The notes beneath the pieces were generated by a model that worked only from the letters and a program-made list of their open reading frames with translations, was not told the DNA's origin and ran no database searches. From Scleromatobacter sp045810265 (GTDB lineage Bacteria > Pseudomonadota > Gammaproteobacteria > Burkholderiales > Burkholderiaceae_C), in assembly GCA_045810265.1 (NCBI GenBank), contig JBJMWF010000014.1:1-7217 (forward strand): a stretch of DNA of 7,217 nt. Direction: 5' to 3'. Position numbers and translations under genes: made by a program. Below are positions 1 to 7,217 of this stretch, piece after piece; position 1 is the stretch's first letter; every line of letters begins with the position of its first letter.

Positions 1-1
1 C

Positions 2-670
2 GGCCTGGCTCACCTGGTCTACTTCAAGGTGCTGCTCAAGGGCTACCGCGTGTCCGACCTGACCGTGGTGTACCCGGTGGCACGAGGCAGCGGGCCGCTG
101 ATCAGCTCGCTGCTGGCGGTCGCGGTGATGGGCGAGGCGATGACACTGCACAGTGCGCTGGGCGTGCTGTGCGTGTGCGTGGGCGTGTTCGTCATCGCGG
201 GCGGCCCCGCGCTGCTGCGCGCCGCGCACGACCCGGCGCAACGGGCGCGCATGCACGCGGGCCTGCGCTGGGGCGCCGCCACCGGCGCGGTGATCGCGGT
301 CTACACGGTGCTGGACGGCTACTCGGTCAAGCGGCTGCTGATCGGCCCGATCCTGATCGACTACTTCGGCAATGCGCTGCGCCTGCCGTTCATGCTGCCC
401 ACGATGTTGCGCGACCCGCCCGGCTTCGTTGACGCCTGGCGGCGCTACAAGTGGCATGCGATCGTGCTGGGCGTGGTCAGTCCGATCGCCTACGTGCTGG
501 TGCTCTACGCCGTCCGGCTGGCCCCGCTGTCGCACGTGGCGCCGGCGCGCGAAGTCTCGATGTTGTTCGCCGCCTTGATCGGCGGCCGGCTGCTGGGCGA
601 GCAGGATCGCGGCCAGCGCATGGTCGGGGCCGGGCTGATGGCCGCCGGCGTGGCGCTGCTAGCCCTGTGA
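2..670 (+). CDS. EamA/DMT-family inner-membrane transporter, 5'-truncated by the window edge
   Basis: The reading frame is open from base 2 to the TGA at 668-670 (222 codons visible). A GTG at 29 is an internal valine, not a start, because similar sequence continues upstream of it to the window edge. The visible part is almost entirely hydrophobic helices. It holds two copies of the EamA half-repeat ending: SDLTVVYPVARGSGPLISSL followed by a Gly-Glu turn, then later LAPLSHVAPAREVSMLF followed by GGRLLGEQ. This is the duplicated 10-TM layout of drug/metabolite transporters. Such proteins are usually about 290 residues, so roughly 60-70 N-terminal residues are missing. Family members export or import small metabolites; the substrate cannot be told from sequence. 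The 3' end overlaps the convergent kinase gene by 12 bases. Confidence 0.9.
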   Translation, partial: GLAHLVYFKVLLKGYRVSDLTVVYPVARGSGPLISSLLAVAVMGEAMTLHSALGVLCVCVGVFVIAGGPALLRAAHDPAQRARMHAGLRWGAATGAVIAVYTVLDGYSVKRLLIGPILIDYFGNALRLPFMLPTMLRDPPGFVDAWRRYKWHAIVLGVVSPIAYVLVLYAVRLAPLSHVAPAREVSMLFAALIGGRLLGEQDRGQRMVGAGLMAAGVALLAL

Positions 671-2743
671 TCTGGGCGCCAGGCGCGGCAGCGTCATCGT
701 GACCGTGGTGCCGCCCTCCGCCGGCGACACCAGCTCGATGCGGCCACCCAGGATGCCGTTGACCATGTTGCGCGAGATGGTCAGGCCCAGCCCGCTACCG
801 CCCTGGGCGAGCCGCGTGGTGAAGAACGGCACGAACACCTGCGGCAGGTCTTCGGGCGGGATGCCCACGCCGTTGTCGTGCACGGTGATGCGCACCGACT
901 CGTGCCCCGACGGCCACACCCGGACCGAGATCGTGCCTTCGCCGTTGCGCGAGAAGCCGTGCACGATGGCGTTCTCGATCAGCTGGTTGAGCACCTGGCC
1001 GATCGAGCCGGGGTAGCTGTCCATCATCAGGTCGGTCTCGCCGGTGACGATGATCTCGATCGGATCATGGCGATGCGCGAGGCGCGTCAGGTCCACCATC
1101 TCGCGCACGCTGGCCAGCAGGTCGAAGGTGCGGCGCTGGCCGCTGGTCTGGTCGACGGCAATCTGCTGGAACACGGCGATGACGTGCTGCGCCTGGCTCA
1201 GCGACTGGTCCAACTGCTTGTGGCTGGCGTCCAGCGCGCTGACATAGCTGCTGACCTGGGTGCGCCGGCGTTCATCGCCGGGCGCCTCGCCCGATCCGGA
1301 CTGCAGGCGGCCCAGTGCCTCGACCTGCGCGGGCAGCGTCATCGCCACCATGTCCGCATTGGCGAGCGCAGCAGAGATCTCGGCGGCCACGCCCTTGACC
1401 AGCGACCCCAGGCCGGCCAGCTTTTCCGCGCGCACCAGCTCGTGCTGTGCCATCGACAGCTGCTGCAGGGCAGTCGACAGCTCCGCGTTGCGCTGCTCGG
1501 CCTCGCGCGTGCGGTCCGACACGCGCTGTTCCAGGTGCTGGTTCAGCTCGCTCAACTCGTCCTCGCGATCGCGCAGCAGGTGCTGCGCTTCGATCAACTG
1601 GTCGCGGTCGCGCAACTGCAGCGTCTGGCGCACGGCGGCCAGCACGATCACGATCACGGCCGCGGCGTCGCAGGTCAGGCGCGCCGACGGCGACAGGTGG
1701 GCGACGGTGTCCTGCAGGGTCACGGCGAAGGTCACGCTCACCACCACGATCAGCGGCAGCACGCGCAGCGCGCCTTCGTAGAAGCGATCGATGCGCGGAT
1801 TGACCGCCGACTCGACGCGCCAGCGCGTCACCGCCAGGCCGCCCAGCAGCGTGCAGACCGAGAACGCCGAGTTGACGACGCCACCGTCGGACAGCGCATG
1901 CTTGAGGGTCAGCGCGTTCCACTCCATCCACAATCCGCCGTGCGCCGCCAGCATCGCGGTGAGCACCCAGATCGGCCAGCCGCGGCCCACGCGCAGCAGC
2001 GCGATCAGCATGAGGCCGACGCTGGCGCCGGCCAGCAGCAGCGTGGGGTAGGTGACCATCACGCCGAGCGCGATTGCGCTCATGTCGCCGCGTTCGGGCA
2101 GGTACACCACCAGCGCCAGGGCGACGGCGGCGATCGCCAGCGACAGCGTGTCGAGCACGGCGGCCAGCCGCTGTGATTCGCTGACGCGTCCGCGCAGGTA
2201 GCCCATCATGCCGAGCGCGCAGCACGGCGCCATCATCATGAAGAACGGGTCGGACGGCGCGGGGAACGGCTGCCATGCCAGGAAGATCTGCAGGTCCCAC
2301 AGCGCCTGGCCGATCGCGTACGACGAGAAGCCGAGCGCGAACCAGCGGCGGGCGAGGTATTCGGCGCGCTGGCCCTTCTGGCGCGCGTCGCGCACGCCGA
2401 TCCACGCGAGCCAGGTGGCGCCGCAGTCGGCGACGGTCCAGTGCACGTTGTCGAACAAGCGCACCCACGACATCGACAGGCCCAGCATGCCGCCGCCGAT
2501 CGCCAGCGCGATGGCCAGCAGCATGATGACGCCGGCGACCTGGAAGACGGCCGCGGCACCGGCGGGCAGTCCCAGGCGCGACGGCCGCGCCGTCTCGGCC
2601 ATCAAGGCCTCCAGCAGCGGGGCACCTTGCGCGGCATCGTCTTCGTCGTAGTCGCGCGCGGTCGCGAGATGGCGCGAGAACGCGGCGTCGGGAACGGACG
2701 TGGCGACGGCGGAGGACGAGGAAGGCGACGCGGGCGCGACCAT
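659..2743 (-). CDS. Polytopic membrane sensor kinase homologue lacking the phosphoacceptor histidine
   Basis: This is a 694-residue protein. Residues 1-60 are Ala/Ser/Asp-rich. About ten hydrophobic segments follow between 66 and 372 (for example 66-90, 134-157, 222-249, 325-344), forming a membrane sensor I do not recognise. Residues 373-445 are a Glu/Gln/Arg-rich coiled coil. The catalytic part resembles a betaproteobacterial sensor kinase family with an AVDQTS..R..FDL stretch (529-541) and a MDSYPG..GQVLNQL stretch (574-588). The ATP-binding motifs are present: N-box Asn586/Asn591, G1 DNGVGIP (623-629), F-box PFF (639-641), G2 GGSGLGL (648-654). The H-box, however, reads GVAAEISAAL (451-460) where relatives read roughly GVAHELNTPI, so Ala454 sits at the phosphoacceptor position. 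It is therefore probably a pseudo-histidine kinase, though the frame is intact. Start: ATG 2743 has no good ribosome site, and ATG 2602 (Met48) has a strong one. No response regulator is adjacent. Confidence 0.88.
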   Translation of the reverse strand: MVAPASPSSSSAVATSVPDAAFSRHLATARDYDEDDAAQGAPLLEALMAETARPSRLGLPAGAAAVFQVAGVIMLLAIALAIGGGMLGLSMSWVRLFDNVHWTVADCGATWLAWIGVRDARQKGQRAEYLARRWFALGFSSYAIGQALWDLQIFLAWQPFPAPSDPFFMMMAPCCALGMMGYLRGRVSESQRLAAVLDTLSLAIAAVALALVVYLPERGDMSAIALGVMVTYPTLLLAGASVGLMLIALLRVGRGWPIWVLTAMLAAHGGLWMEWNALTLKHALSDGGVVNSAFSVCTLLGGLAVTRWRVESAVNPRIDRFYEGALRVLPLIVVVSVTFAVTLQDTVAHLSPSARLTCDAAAVIVIVLAAVRQTLQLRDRDQLIEAQHLLRDREDELSELNQHLEQRVSDRTREAEQRNAELSTALQQLSMAQHELVRAEKLAGLGSLVKGVAAEISAALANADMVAMTLPAQVEALGRLQSGSGEAPGDERRRTQVSSYVSALDASHKQLDQSLSQAQHVIAVFQQIAVDQTSGQRRTFDLLASVREMVDLTRLAHRHDPIEIIVTGETDLMMDSYPGSIGQVLNQLIENAIVHGFSRNGEGTISVRVWPSGHESVRITVHDNGVGIPPEDLPQVFVPFFTTRLAQGGSGLGLTISRNMVNGILGGRIELVSPAEGGTTVTMTLPRLAPRSQG
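2608..2612 (-). promoter_or_regulatory. Strong internal Shine-Dalgarno (GGAGG) before Met48 of the membrane kinase gene
   Basis: On the - strand GGAGG is followed by five bases (CCTTG) and then ATG at 2602-2600. The annotated longer start at 2743 is preceded by ACGTCGCCTTGCC, which has no purine-rich site. Translation may therefore begin at Met48, giving a 647-residue protein that starts about 18 residues before the first membrane segment. The alternative is that GGAGG occurs by chance in a Leu-Glu-Ala coding stretch. Confidence 0.4.
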
Positions 2744-2853
2744 GGCAAGGCGACGTAAGCAGCGACAGGGCGCGGCGGGATGGTCTGCAACGCCGCGAGA
2801 CTACCTCAACGAACCCTCGCCGTTGTCAGGCCGACACCCGTTCGTGAGCAAAA
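2744..2853. promoter_or_regulatory. Divergent intergenic region between the membrane kinase and DUF429 genes
   Basis: These 110 bases separate two divergent start codons, so promoters for both genes should lie here or just inside the kinase frame. I could not find a convincing -35/-10 pair on either strand. TTGTCA at 2823-2828 is too close to the DUF429 start to serve it as a -35 with a usable -10. Ahead of the DUF429 ATG the only ribosome-site candidate is a weak GTGAG at 2844-2848. Confidence 0.4.
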
Positions 2854-3789
2854 ATGCCTGTCATGACCCTTGCCGTGCCACCCTCCGTCACTGCCGAGCC
2901 GGGCCGATTCGCGCTGGCCGGCGTCGATTTCACGAGCGCGCCCCGGCGCGGCAAGCCCATCGTGTGGGCTTGGGGCCGTTGGCAGCGTCCGGGGCTGCTG
3001 AAGCTCGAGCGCTTCGAGGAGAACACGTCGCACGCGGCATTCGAAGAGTCGCTGCGCCAGCCCGGCCCGTGGCTGGCCGCCTTCGACATGCCGTTCGGCC
3101 TGCCGCGCGAGCTCGTCGCCGCGCTGGGCTGGCCCGCCGACTGGGCCGGCAGCATGACGCACTACGCGGGCCTGACCCGCGCCGGCATCGTCCAGACCTT
3201 CGCCGCGTTCTGCGATGGCCGCCCCGTCGGCGGCAAGTTCGCGCACCGCGCCTGCGACGGCCCGGCCGGCAGCAGCACGTCGATGAAGTGGGTCAACCCG
3301 CCGGTCGCCTTCATGCTGCATGCCGGCGTGCCGGCGCTGCGCGCGGCAGGCATCGACATCCCCGGCCTGGAGGCGGGCGACCCGGCGCGCGTCGCGCTCG
3401 AAGGCTATCCCGGCCTGGTCGCCCGTGCGCTGATCGGCCGCCGCTCGTACAAGAGCGACACGCGGGCGCAGCAGACCAGCGAGCGCCTGATCGCGCGCAA
3501 GGACCTGGTGGATGCGCTGGAGCAGGGGCGCTGGCGCGGCCTGCGGCTCAAGCTCACTCACGGGCAACGCGACGAGCTGGTGGCCGATCCGCAGGGTGAC
3601 AAGCTGGACGCCGCGCTGTGCCTGCTGCTGGCAGGCTGGGGCGAGACACAGGATGGCTACGGCATGCCCGCGGACTTCGACGCGCTCGAGGGCTGGATCC
3701 TGGCCGCCGATGGGCAAGGGGCCGGCATACCGGACCCCGTACCGGCCAAGGCGGTCGGCCGCAAGACGCGGACGACCACGGTGCGCTGA
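2854..3789 (+). CDS. DUF429 family protein, predicted RNase H-fold nuclease
   Basis: This is a 311-residue soluble protein without signal peptide or membrane segments. It has the DUF429 order of motifs: GVDFTSAP (23-30), AAFDMPFGLP (75-84), a central segment with Cys/Gly and SSTSMKWVNPP (140-150), EGYPGLVAR (183-191) and DKLDAALCLLLAG (249-261). The conserved acidic residues Asp25, Asp78, Glu183 and Asp249/Asp252 would correspond to the metal-binding acidic set of an RNase H-like fold. The family is annotated as predicted nucleases, but I know of no firmly established substrate. The C-terminal tail (about 298-311) is basic. ATG 2854 has a weak GTGAG five bases upstream; ATG 2863 in the same frame is an alternative. 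It is transcribed away from the membrane kinase and towards the hybrid kinase, so it is probably a single-gene unit. A functional link to the kinases is not shown. Confidence 0.85.
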   Translation: MPVMTLAVPPSVTAEPGRFALAGVDFTSAPRRGKPIVWAWGRWQRPGLLKLERFEENTSHAAFEESLRQPGPWLAAFDMPFGLPRELVAALGWPADWAGSMTHYAGLTRAGIVQTFAAFCDGRPVGGKFAHRACDGPAGSSTSMKWVNPPVAFMLHAGVPALRAAGIDIPGLEAGDPARVALEGYPGLVARALIGRRSYKSDTRAQQTSERLIARKDLVDALEQGRWRGLRLKLTHGQRDELVADPQGDKLDAALCLLLAGWGETQDGYGMPADFDALEGWILAADGQGAGIPDPVPAKAVGRKTRTTTVR

Positions 3790-3804
3790 TCGGGCGCGCG
3801 CCCG

Positions 3805-3808
<4 letters not shown>
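3786..3808. terminator. Palindrome spanning both convergent stop codons, candidate bidirectional terminator stem
   Basis: The 15 bases between the DUF429 TGA (3787-3789) and the hybrid kinase stop (TCA on +, 3805-3807) are one T plus the perfect 14-base palindrome CGGGCGCGCGCCCG (3791-3804). The flanking CTGA and TCAG, which contain the two stop codons, extend the stem past a single bulged T at 3790. In RNA this gives about 4 + 5 pairs with a GCGC loop on either strand. There is no U-tract on either side, so it is not a classical intrinsic terminator; it could block converging transcription or act with Rho. Confidence 0.4.
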
Positions 3809-5850
<2,042 letters not shown>

Positions 5851-5878
5851 GGGCCTTTCTGGTGCGCAGGAAAGGTCC
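5851..5878 (-). promoter_or_regulatory. Inverted repeat covering the ribosome binding site of the hybrid kinase gene
   Basis: Directly before the ATG, the - strand reads CCTTTC (5875-5870), a ten-base loop, then GAAAGG (5859-5854) and CCC-ATG. The six-base arms are perfect complements. After one mismatch, two further G-C pairs (5852/5877 and 5851/5878) extend the stem. The right arm is the only purine-rich Shine-Dalgarno candidate for the gene, so the fold would hide it. A translational control role is inferred from position only. Confidence 0.4.
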
Positions 5879-5932
5879 TACGGTCCAGCTGAGTAGCAGG
5901 CGGCATACCCAAAATCAGTCTTCGTACGTCGT

Positions 5933-5961
5933 GTCACACCTGAATGAGCAGTCCGTCACAC
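5933..5961. repeat. Paired GTCACAC direct repeats, 22 bases apart
   Basis: GTCACAC occurs at 5933-5939 and 5955-5961 on +, that is GTGTGAC twice on the - strand, with starts 22 bases apart or about two helical turns. The pair lies about 83-111 bases upstream of the hybrid kinase ATG. The first copy is within GTGTCACAC, a nine-base near-palindrome. Position and phasing suit a transcription factor site. The GTGTGAC core recalls a CRP-type half-site, but the copies are tandem rather than inverted. Confidence 0.35.
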
Positions 5962-5974
5962 GATTCGGGCCTAA

Positions 5975-5999
5975 CCGCGCTTCGGAGCGAAACGCGCGG
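5975..5999. other. GC-rich hairpin in the hybrid kinase upstream region
   Basis: The + strand reads CCGCGC-TTCG-GAG-CGAA-AC-GCGCGG. The arms pair for 6 + 4 bases around a GAG loop with a two-base bulge (AC). Neither side has a T-tract, so it is not an intrinsic terminator by itself. It lies between arginase and the direct repeats and could be a structured leader or protein site, or chance in GC-rich DNA. Confidence 0.3.
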
Positions 6000-6073
6000 C
6001 CCCTCAACGAGCGCTGGCTTGCCTTGCGCTGAGCCGGCGCACCGCAATGGTGTCGTCGCGCCCCCTCACGACA

Positions 6074-6089
6074 TGCAGATTTTTCTGCA
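6074..6089. other. Perfect TGCAGA/TCTGCA inverted repeat with T4 loop
   Basis: TGCAGA (6074-6079), TTTT, TCTGCA (6084-6089) form a perfect six-base stem with a four-base loop. It is the most A/T-rich spot in an otherwise GC-rich gap. It lies 64-79 bases past the arginase stop in the direction of arginase transcription. No T-run follows the stem on either strand, so operator or mRNA 3'-end structure are both possible. Confidence 0.3.
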
Positions 6090-6114
6090 CTGACGAGCCG
6101 GCGCGTGCCGATGT

Positions 6115-6134
6115 GGCGTCATGCGGGTGACGCC
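6115..6134 (-). terminator. Hairpin 18 bases after the arginase stop, possible terminator stem
   Basis: GGCGTCA (6115-6121) and TGACGCC (6128-6134) are perfect seven-base arms around a six-base loop. The hairpin starts 18 bases beyond the arginase stop at 6153-6155. The position is right for transcript termination or 3'-end protection. No U-tract follows on the - strand, so Rho dependence or stabilisation is more likely than intrinsic termination. Confidence 0.4.
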
Positions 6135-6152
6135 GCCGCTGGCCGTCGCAGC

Positions 6153-7064
6153 CTATTTGCGCATCAGGGTGCTCTTGCCGAACAGGCTCTCGATCAGGTC
6201 GACCGCCAGGACGGCGGTCTGGTTGCGCACGTCGAGCGCCGGGTTGAGCTCCATCACATCCAGCGACGCCAGGCGGCCGGTGTCGGCGATCATCTCCATG
6301 CACAGCTGCGCCTCGCGATATGTCGGGCCGCCGGGGATGACGGTGCCGACGCCGGGGGCGATCTGCGGGTCGAGGAAGTCGACGTCGAAGCTGACGTGCA
6401 GGTGGGTGTTGTCGTCGAGGGTGGCGAGCGCCAGTTCCATCGCGTGGCGCATGCCCATCTCGTCGATGTAGCGCATGTCGAAGACCTCCAGGCCCATCTC
6501 GTGGACGAACTTCTTCTCGCCCGCGTCGACGCTGCGGATGCCGATCTGGCGGATCCACTTGGGGTTGATCGCCGGCACCTGGCCGCCGATCTCGATCAGC
6601 TCCTGCGGGCCGTGGCCGCACAGGCAGGCCACCGGCATGCCGTGGATGTTGCCGCTGGGCGTCAGCACCGCGGTGTTGAAGTCGGCGTGGGCGTCGAGCC
6701 AGAGGATGCGCAGCTTCTTGCCGGTGTCGCGGCAATGGCGCGCCACGGCGCTGATCGAGCCGATGCCCAGGCAGTGGTCGCCGCCCAGCAGGATGGGCAG
6801 GTGGCCCAGGCTCAGCTCGGCGTGCACCGCCTCGTGCACCGCGATGTTCCAGGCGGCCACCTCGTGCAGATGGCGAAAGCCATCCACCGGCGGCTGCCAC
6901 GGGTTGGGCGGGCCTTGCAGGTTGCCGCGGTCGAACACCTCGATGCCGTGCGCCTGGAGCGTCGGCCCGATCTGCGCGACGCGCATCGCCTCGGGGCCCA
7001 TGCTGGCGCCGCGGGCACCCGCGCCGATGTCGGTGGGCGCGCCTATCAGAGAAACTTTGGTCAT
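6153..7064 (-). CDS. rocF: Arginase (L-arginine to L-ornithine and urea)
   Basis: This is a 303-residue cytosolic ureohydrolase, close to the usual arginase length. The two-manganese site is complete: His97 in GGDHCLGIGS, Asp124/His126/Asp128 in LDAHADFNT, and Asp227/Asp229 in SFDVDFLDP. SGNIHGMP (137-144) matches the substrate-binding loop with His141, and Glu272 lies in MELNPALD. The N-terminal IGAPTDIGAGARGASMGPEA stretch is the arginase-type start. Agmatinase or formiminoglutamase is less likely given the SGNIHGMP loop. The ATG at 7064 has GGGGA nine bases upstream. The gene follows an incomplete - strand gene by 58 bases, so it is probably the distal cistron of an operon. It would supply ornithine and urea in arginine catabolism. 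No nearby gene in the window clearly uses ornithine. Confidence 0.95.
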   Translation of the reverse strand: MTKVSLIGAPTDIGAGARGASMGPEAMRVAQIGPTLQAHGIEVFDRGNLQGPPNPWQPPVDGFRHLHEVAAWNIAVHEAVHAELSLGHLPILLGGDHCLGIGSISAVARHCRDTGKKLRILWLDAHADFNTAVLTPSGNIHGMPVACLCGHGPQELIEIGGQVPAINPKWIRQIGIRSVDAGEKKFVHEMGLEVFDMRYIDEMGMRHAMELALATLDDNTHLHVSFDVDFLDPQIAPGVGTVIPGGPTYREAQLCMEMIADTGRLASLDVMELNPALDVRNQTAVLAVDLIESLFGKSTLMRK

Positions 7065-7073
7065 GGCGTATTG

Positions 7074-7078
7074 TCCCC
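7074..7078 (-). promoter_or_regulatory. Shine-Dalgarno-like GGGGA of the arginase gene
   Basis: On the - strand GGGGA is followed by nine bases and the arginase ATG, an acceptable but slightly long spacing. It lies in the 58-base gap after the preceding gene's stop, and the first Gs belong to a CCCCGGGG palindrome (7075-7082). The gap shows no obvious promoter, consistent with cotranscription. Confidence 0.5.
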
Positions 7079-7122
7079 GGGGTGCAGGTGCGAATGATTC
7101 GAGTTGACGGGCGTTGCGCCGA

Positions 7123-7217
7123 TCAAAGCTCGTCGGCGGCCAGCGTCGGTACGCCGTCGATGCCTTCGAAACCGTAGGCGCCCTTGAGCGCGGCCCAGCC
7201 TTCCTCGGCCGTCTCGA
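7123..7217 (-). CDS. C-terminal 30 codons of an unidentified protein upstream of arginase
   Basis: Reading from the right edge, the - strand frame gives 30 residues ending in ...DGVPTLAADEL and a TGA at 7125-7123. G/C-rich third positions and the close tandem placement before arginase support it as a real gene end. The visible part includes ETAEEGWAALKGAYGF, an acidic, helix-like tail. By context an ornithine-using enzyme (decarboxylase, aminotransferase or cyclodeaminase) would make sense, but thirty residues do not identify it and I leave it unnamed. The 58-base gap suggests a shared transcript. Confidence 0.6.
   Translation of the reverse strand, partial: ETAEEGWAALKGAYGFEGIDGVPTLAADEL

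Larger units (their letters stand above)
5851..6152. other. Intergenic region between arginase and hybrid kinase genes, no gene seen
   Basis: These 302 bases lie downstream of arginase and upstream of the hybrid kinase, both on the - strand. I find no plausible protein; one short - strand frame starting in the 6115-6134 hairpin is only 18 codons. The region holds four inverted repeats and one direct repeat pair, listed separately. GAGCCGGCGC also occurs twice (6031-6040 and 6095-6104). The kinase promoter should lie here, but the best -10-like element (GTATGCC on the - strand, near 5902-5908) has no matching -35 at normal spacing. Confidence 0.6.

Noticed and set aside
29..31. GTG at 29 as the transporter start
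   Set aside because: The frame stays open and hydrophobic to the window edge (GLAHLVYFK), and the family needs about 60-70 more N-terminal residues, so the GTG is an internal valine.
878..2176. 432-codon + strand open frame opposite the membrane kinase
   Set aside because: It is rich in His, Gln, Arg and Ala without domains, which is the typical antisense shadow of a GC-rich gene; the - strand frame has recognisable kinase motifs.
6031..6104. GAGCCGGCGC direct repeat (6031-6040, 6095-6104)
   Set aside because: It is a ten-base match made almost only of G and C in GC-rich DNA, with no matching flanks; chance is a sufficient explanation.
6004..6900. 298-codon - strand open frame overlapping arginase in another frame
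   Set aside because: It is Arg/Pro/Gly-rich with no motifs. It overlaps a certain gene and runs into the intergenic region only because stops are rare at this GC content.
6105..7097. 330-codon + strand open frame opposite arginase
   Set aside because: It is an antisense shadow; the arginase frame has every metal-binding motif in place.
7091..7101. CGAAT-G-ATTCG palindrome upstream of arginase as an ArgR box
   Set aside because: ArgR half-sites of the TGAAT/ATTCA type are separated by several bases; a one-base centre does not match, and the first bases differ.

Overview
The window is GC-rich, with G or C at most third codon positions and long antisense open frames shadowing every gene. Protein wording, especially the arginase and the catalytic half of the first sensor kinase, points to a betaproteobacterium, probably Burkholderiales. 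That placement is inference from remembered family patterns, not from a search. I see no mobile element, CRISPR array, tRNA or rRNA. This is a chromosomal-type region of six genes, two of them cut by the window edges.

Layout, left to right: (1) the 3' part of an EamA/DMT-family membrane transporter on + (2-670). (2) Overlapping its tail, a polytopic membrane sensor kinase-like protein on - (659-2743). Its ATP-binding domain looks intact, but alanine occupies the position of the phosphoacceptor histidine. (3) After a 110-base divergent gap, a DUF429 predicted RNase H-fold protein on + (2854-3789). (4) Convergent with it across a 15-base palindromic gap, a CHASE8-like/HAMP/HisKA/HATPase/receiver hybrid histidine kinase on - (3805-5850). 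(5) A 302-base gap (5851-6152) holding several inverted repeats and one pair of direct repeats but no gene. (6) Arginase on - (6153-7064), preceded 58 bases upstream by the last 30 codons of another - strand gene (7123-7217), probably in one operon.

The most notable point is the signalling pair. One kinase homologue has lost the H-box His, Thr and Pro together but kept its nucleotide-binding motifs. It lies about 1 kb from a complete hybrid kinase on the same strand, and no separate response regulator or HPt gene is visible. A regulatory or trans-acting role for the histidine-less protein is plausible but is inference. The arginase and its upstream partner probably belong to arginine catabolism and look unrelated to the signalling genes.
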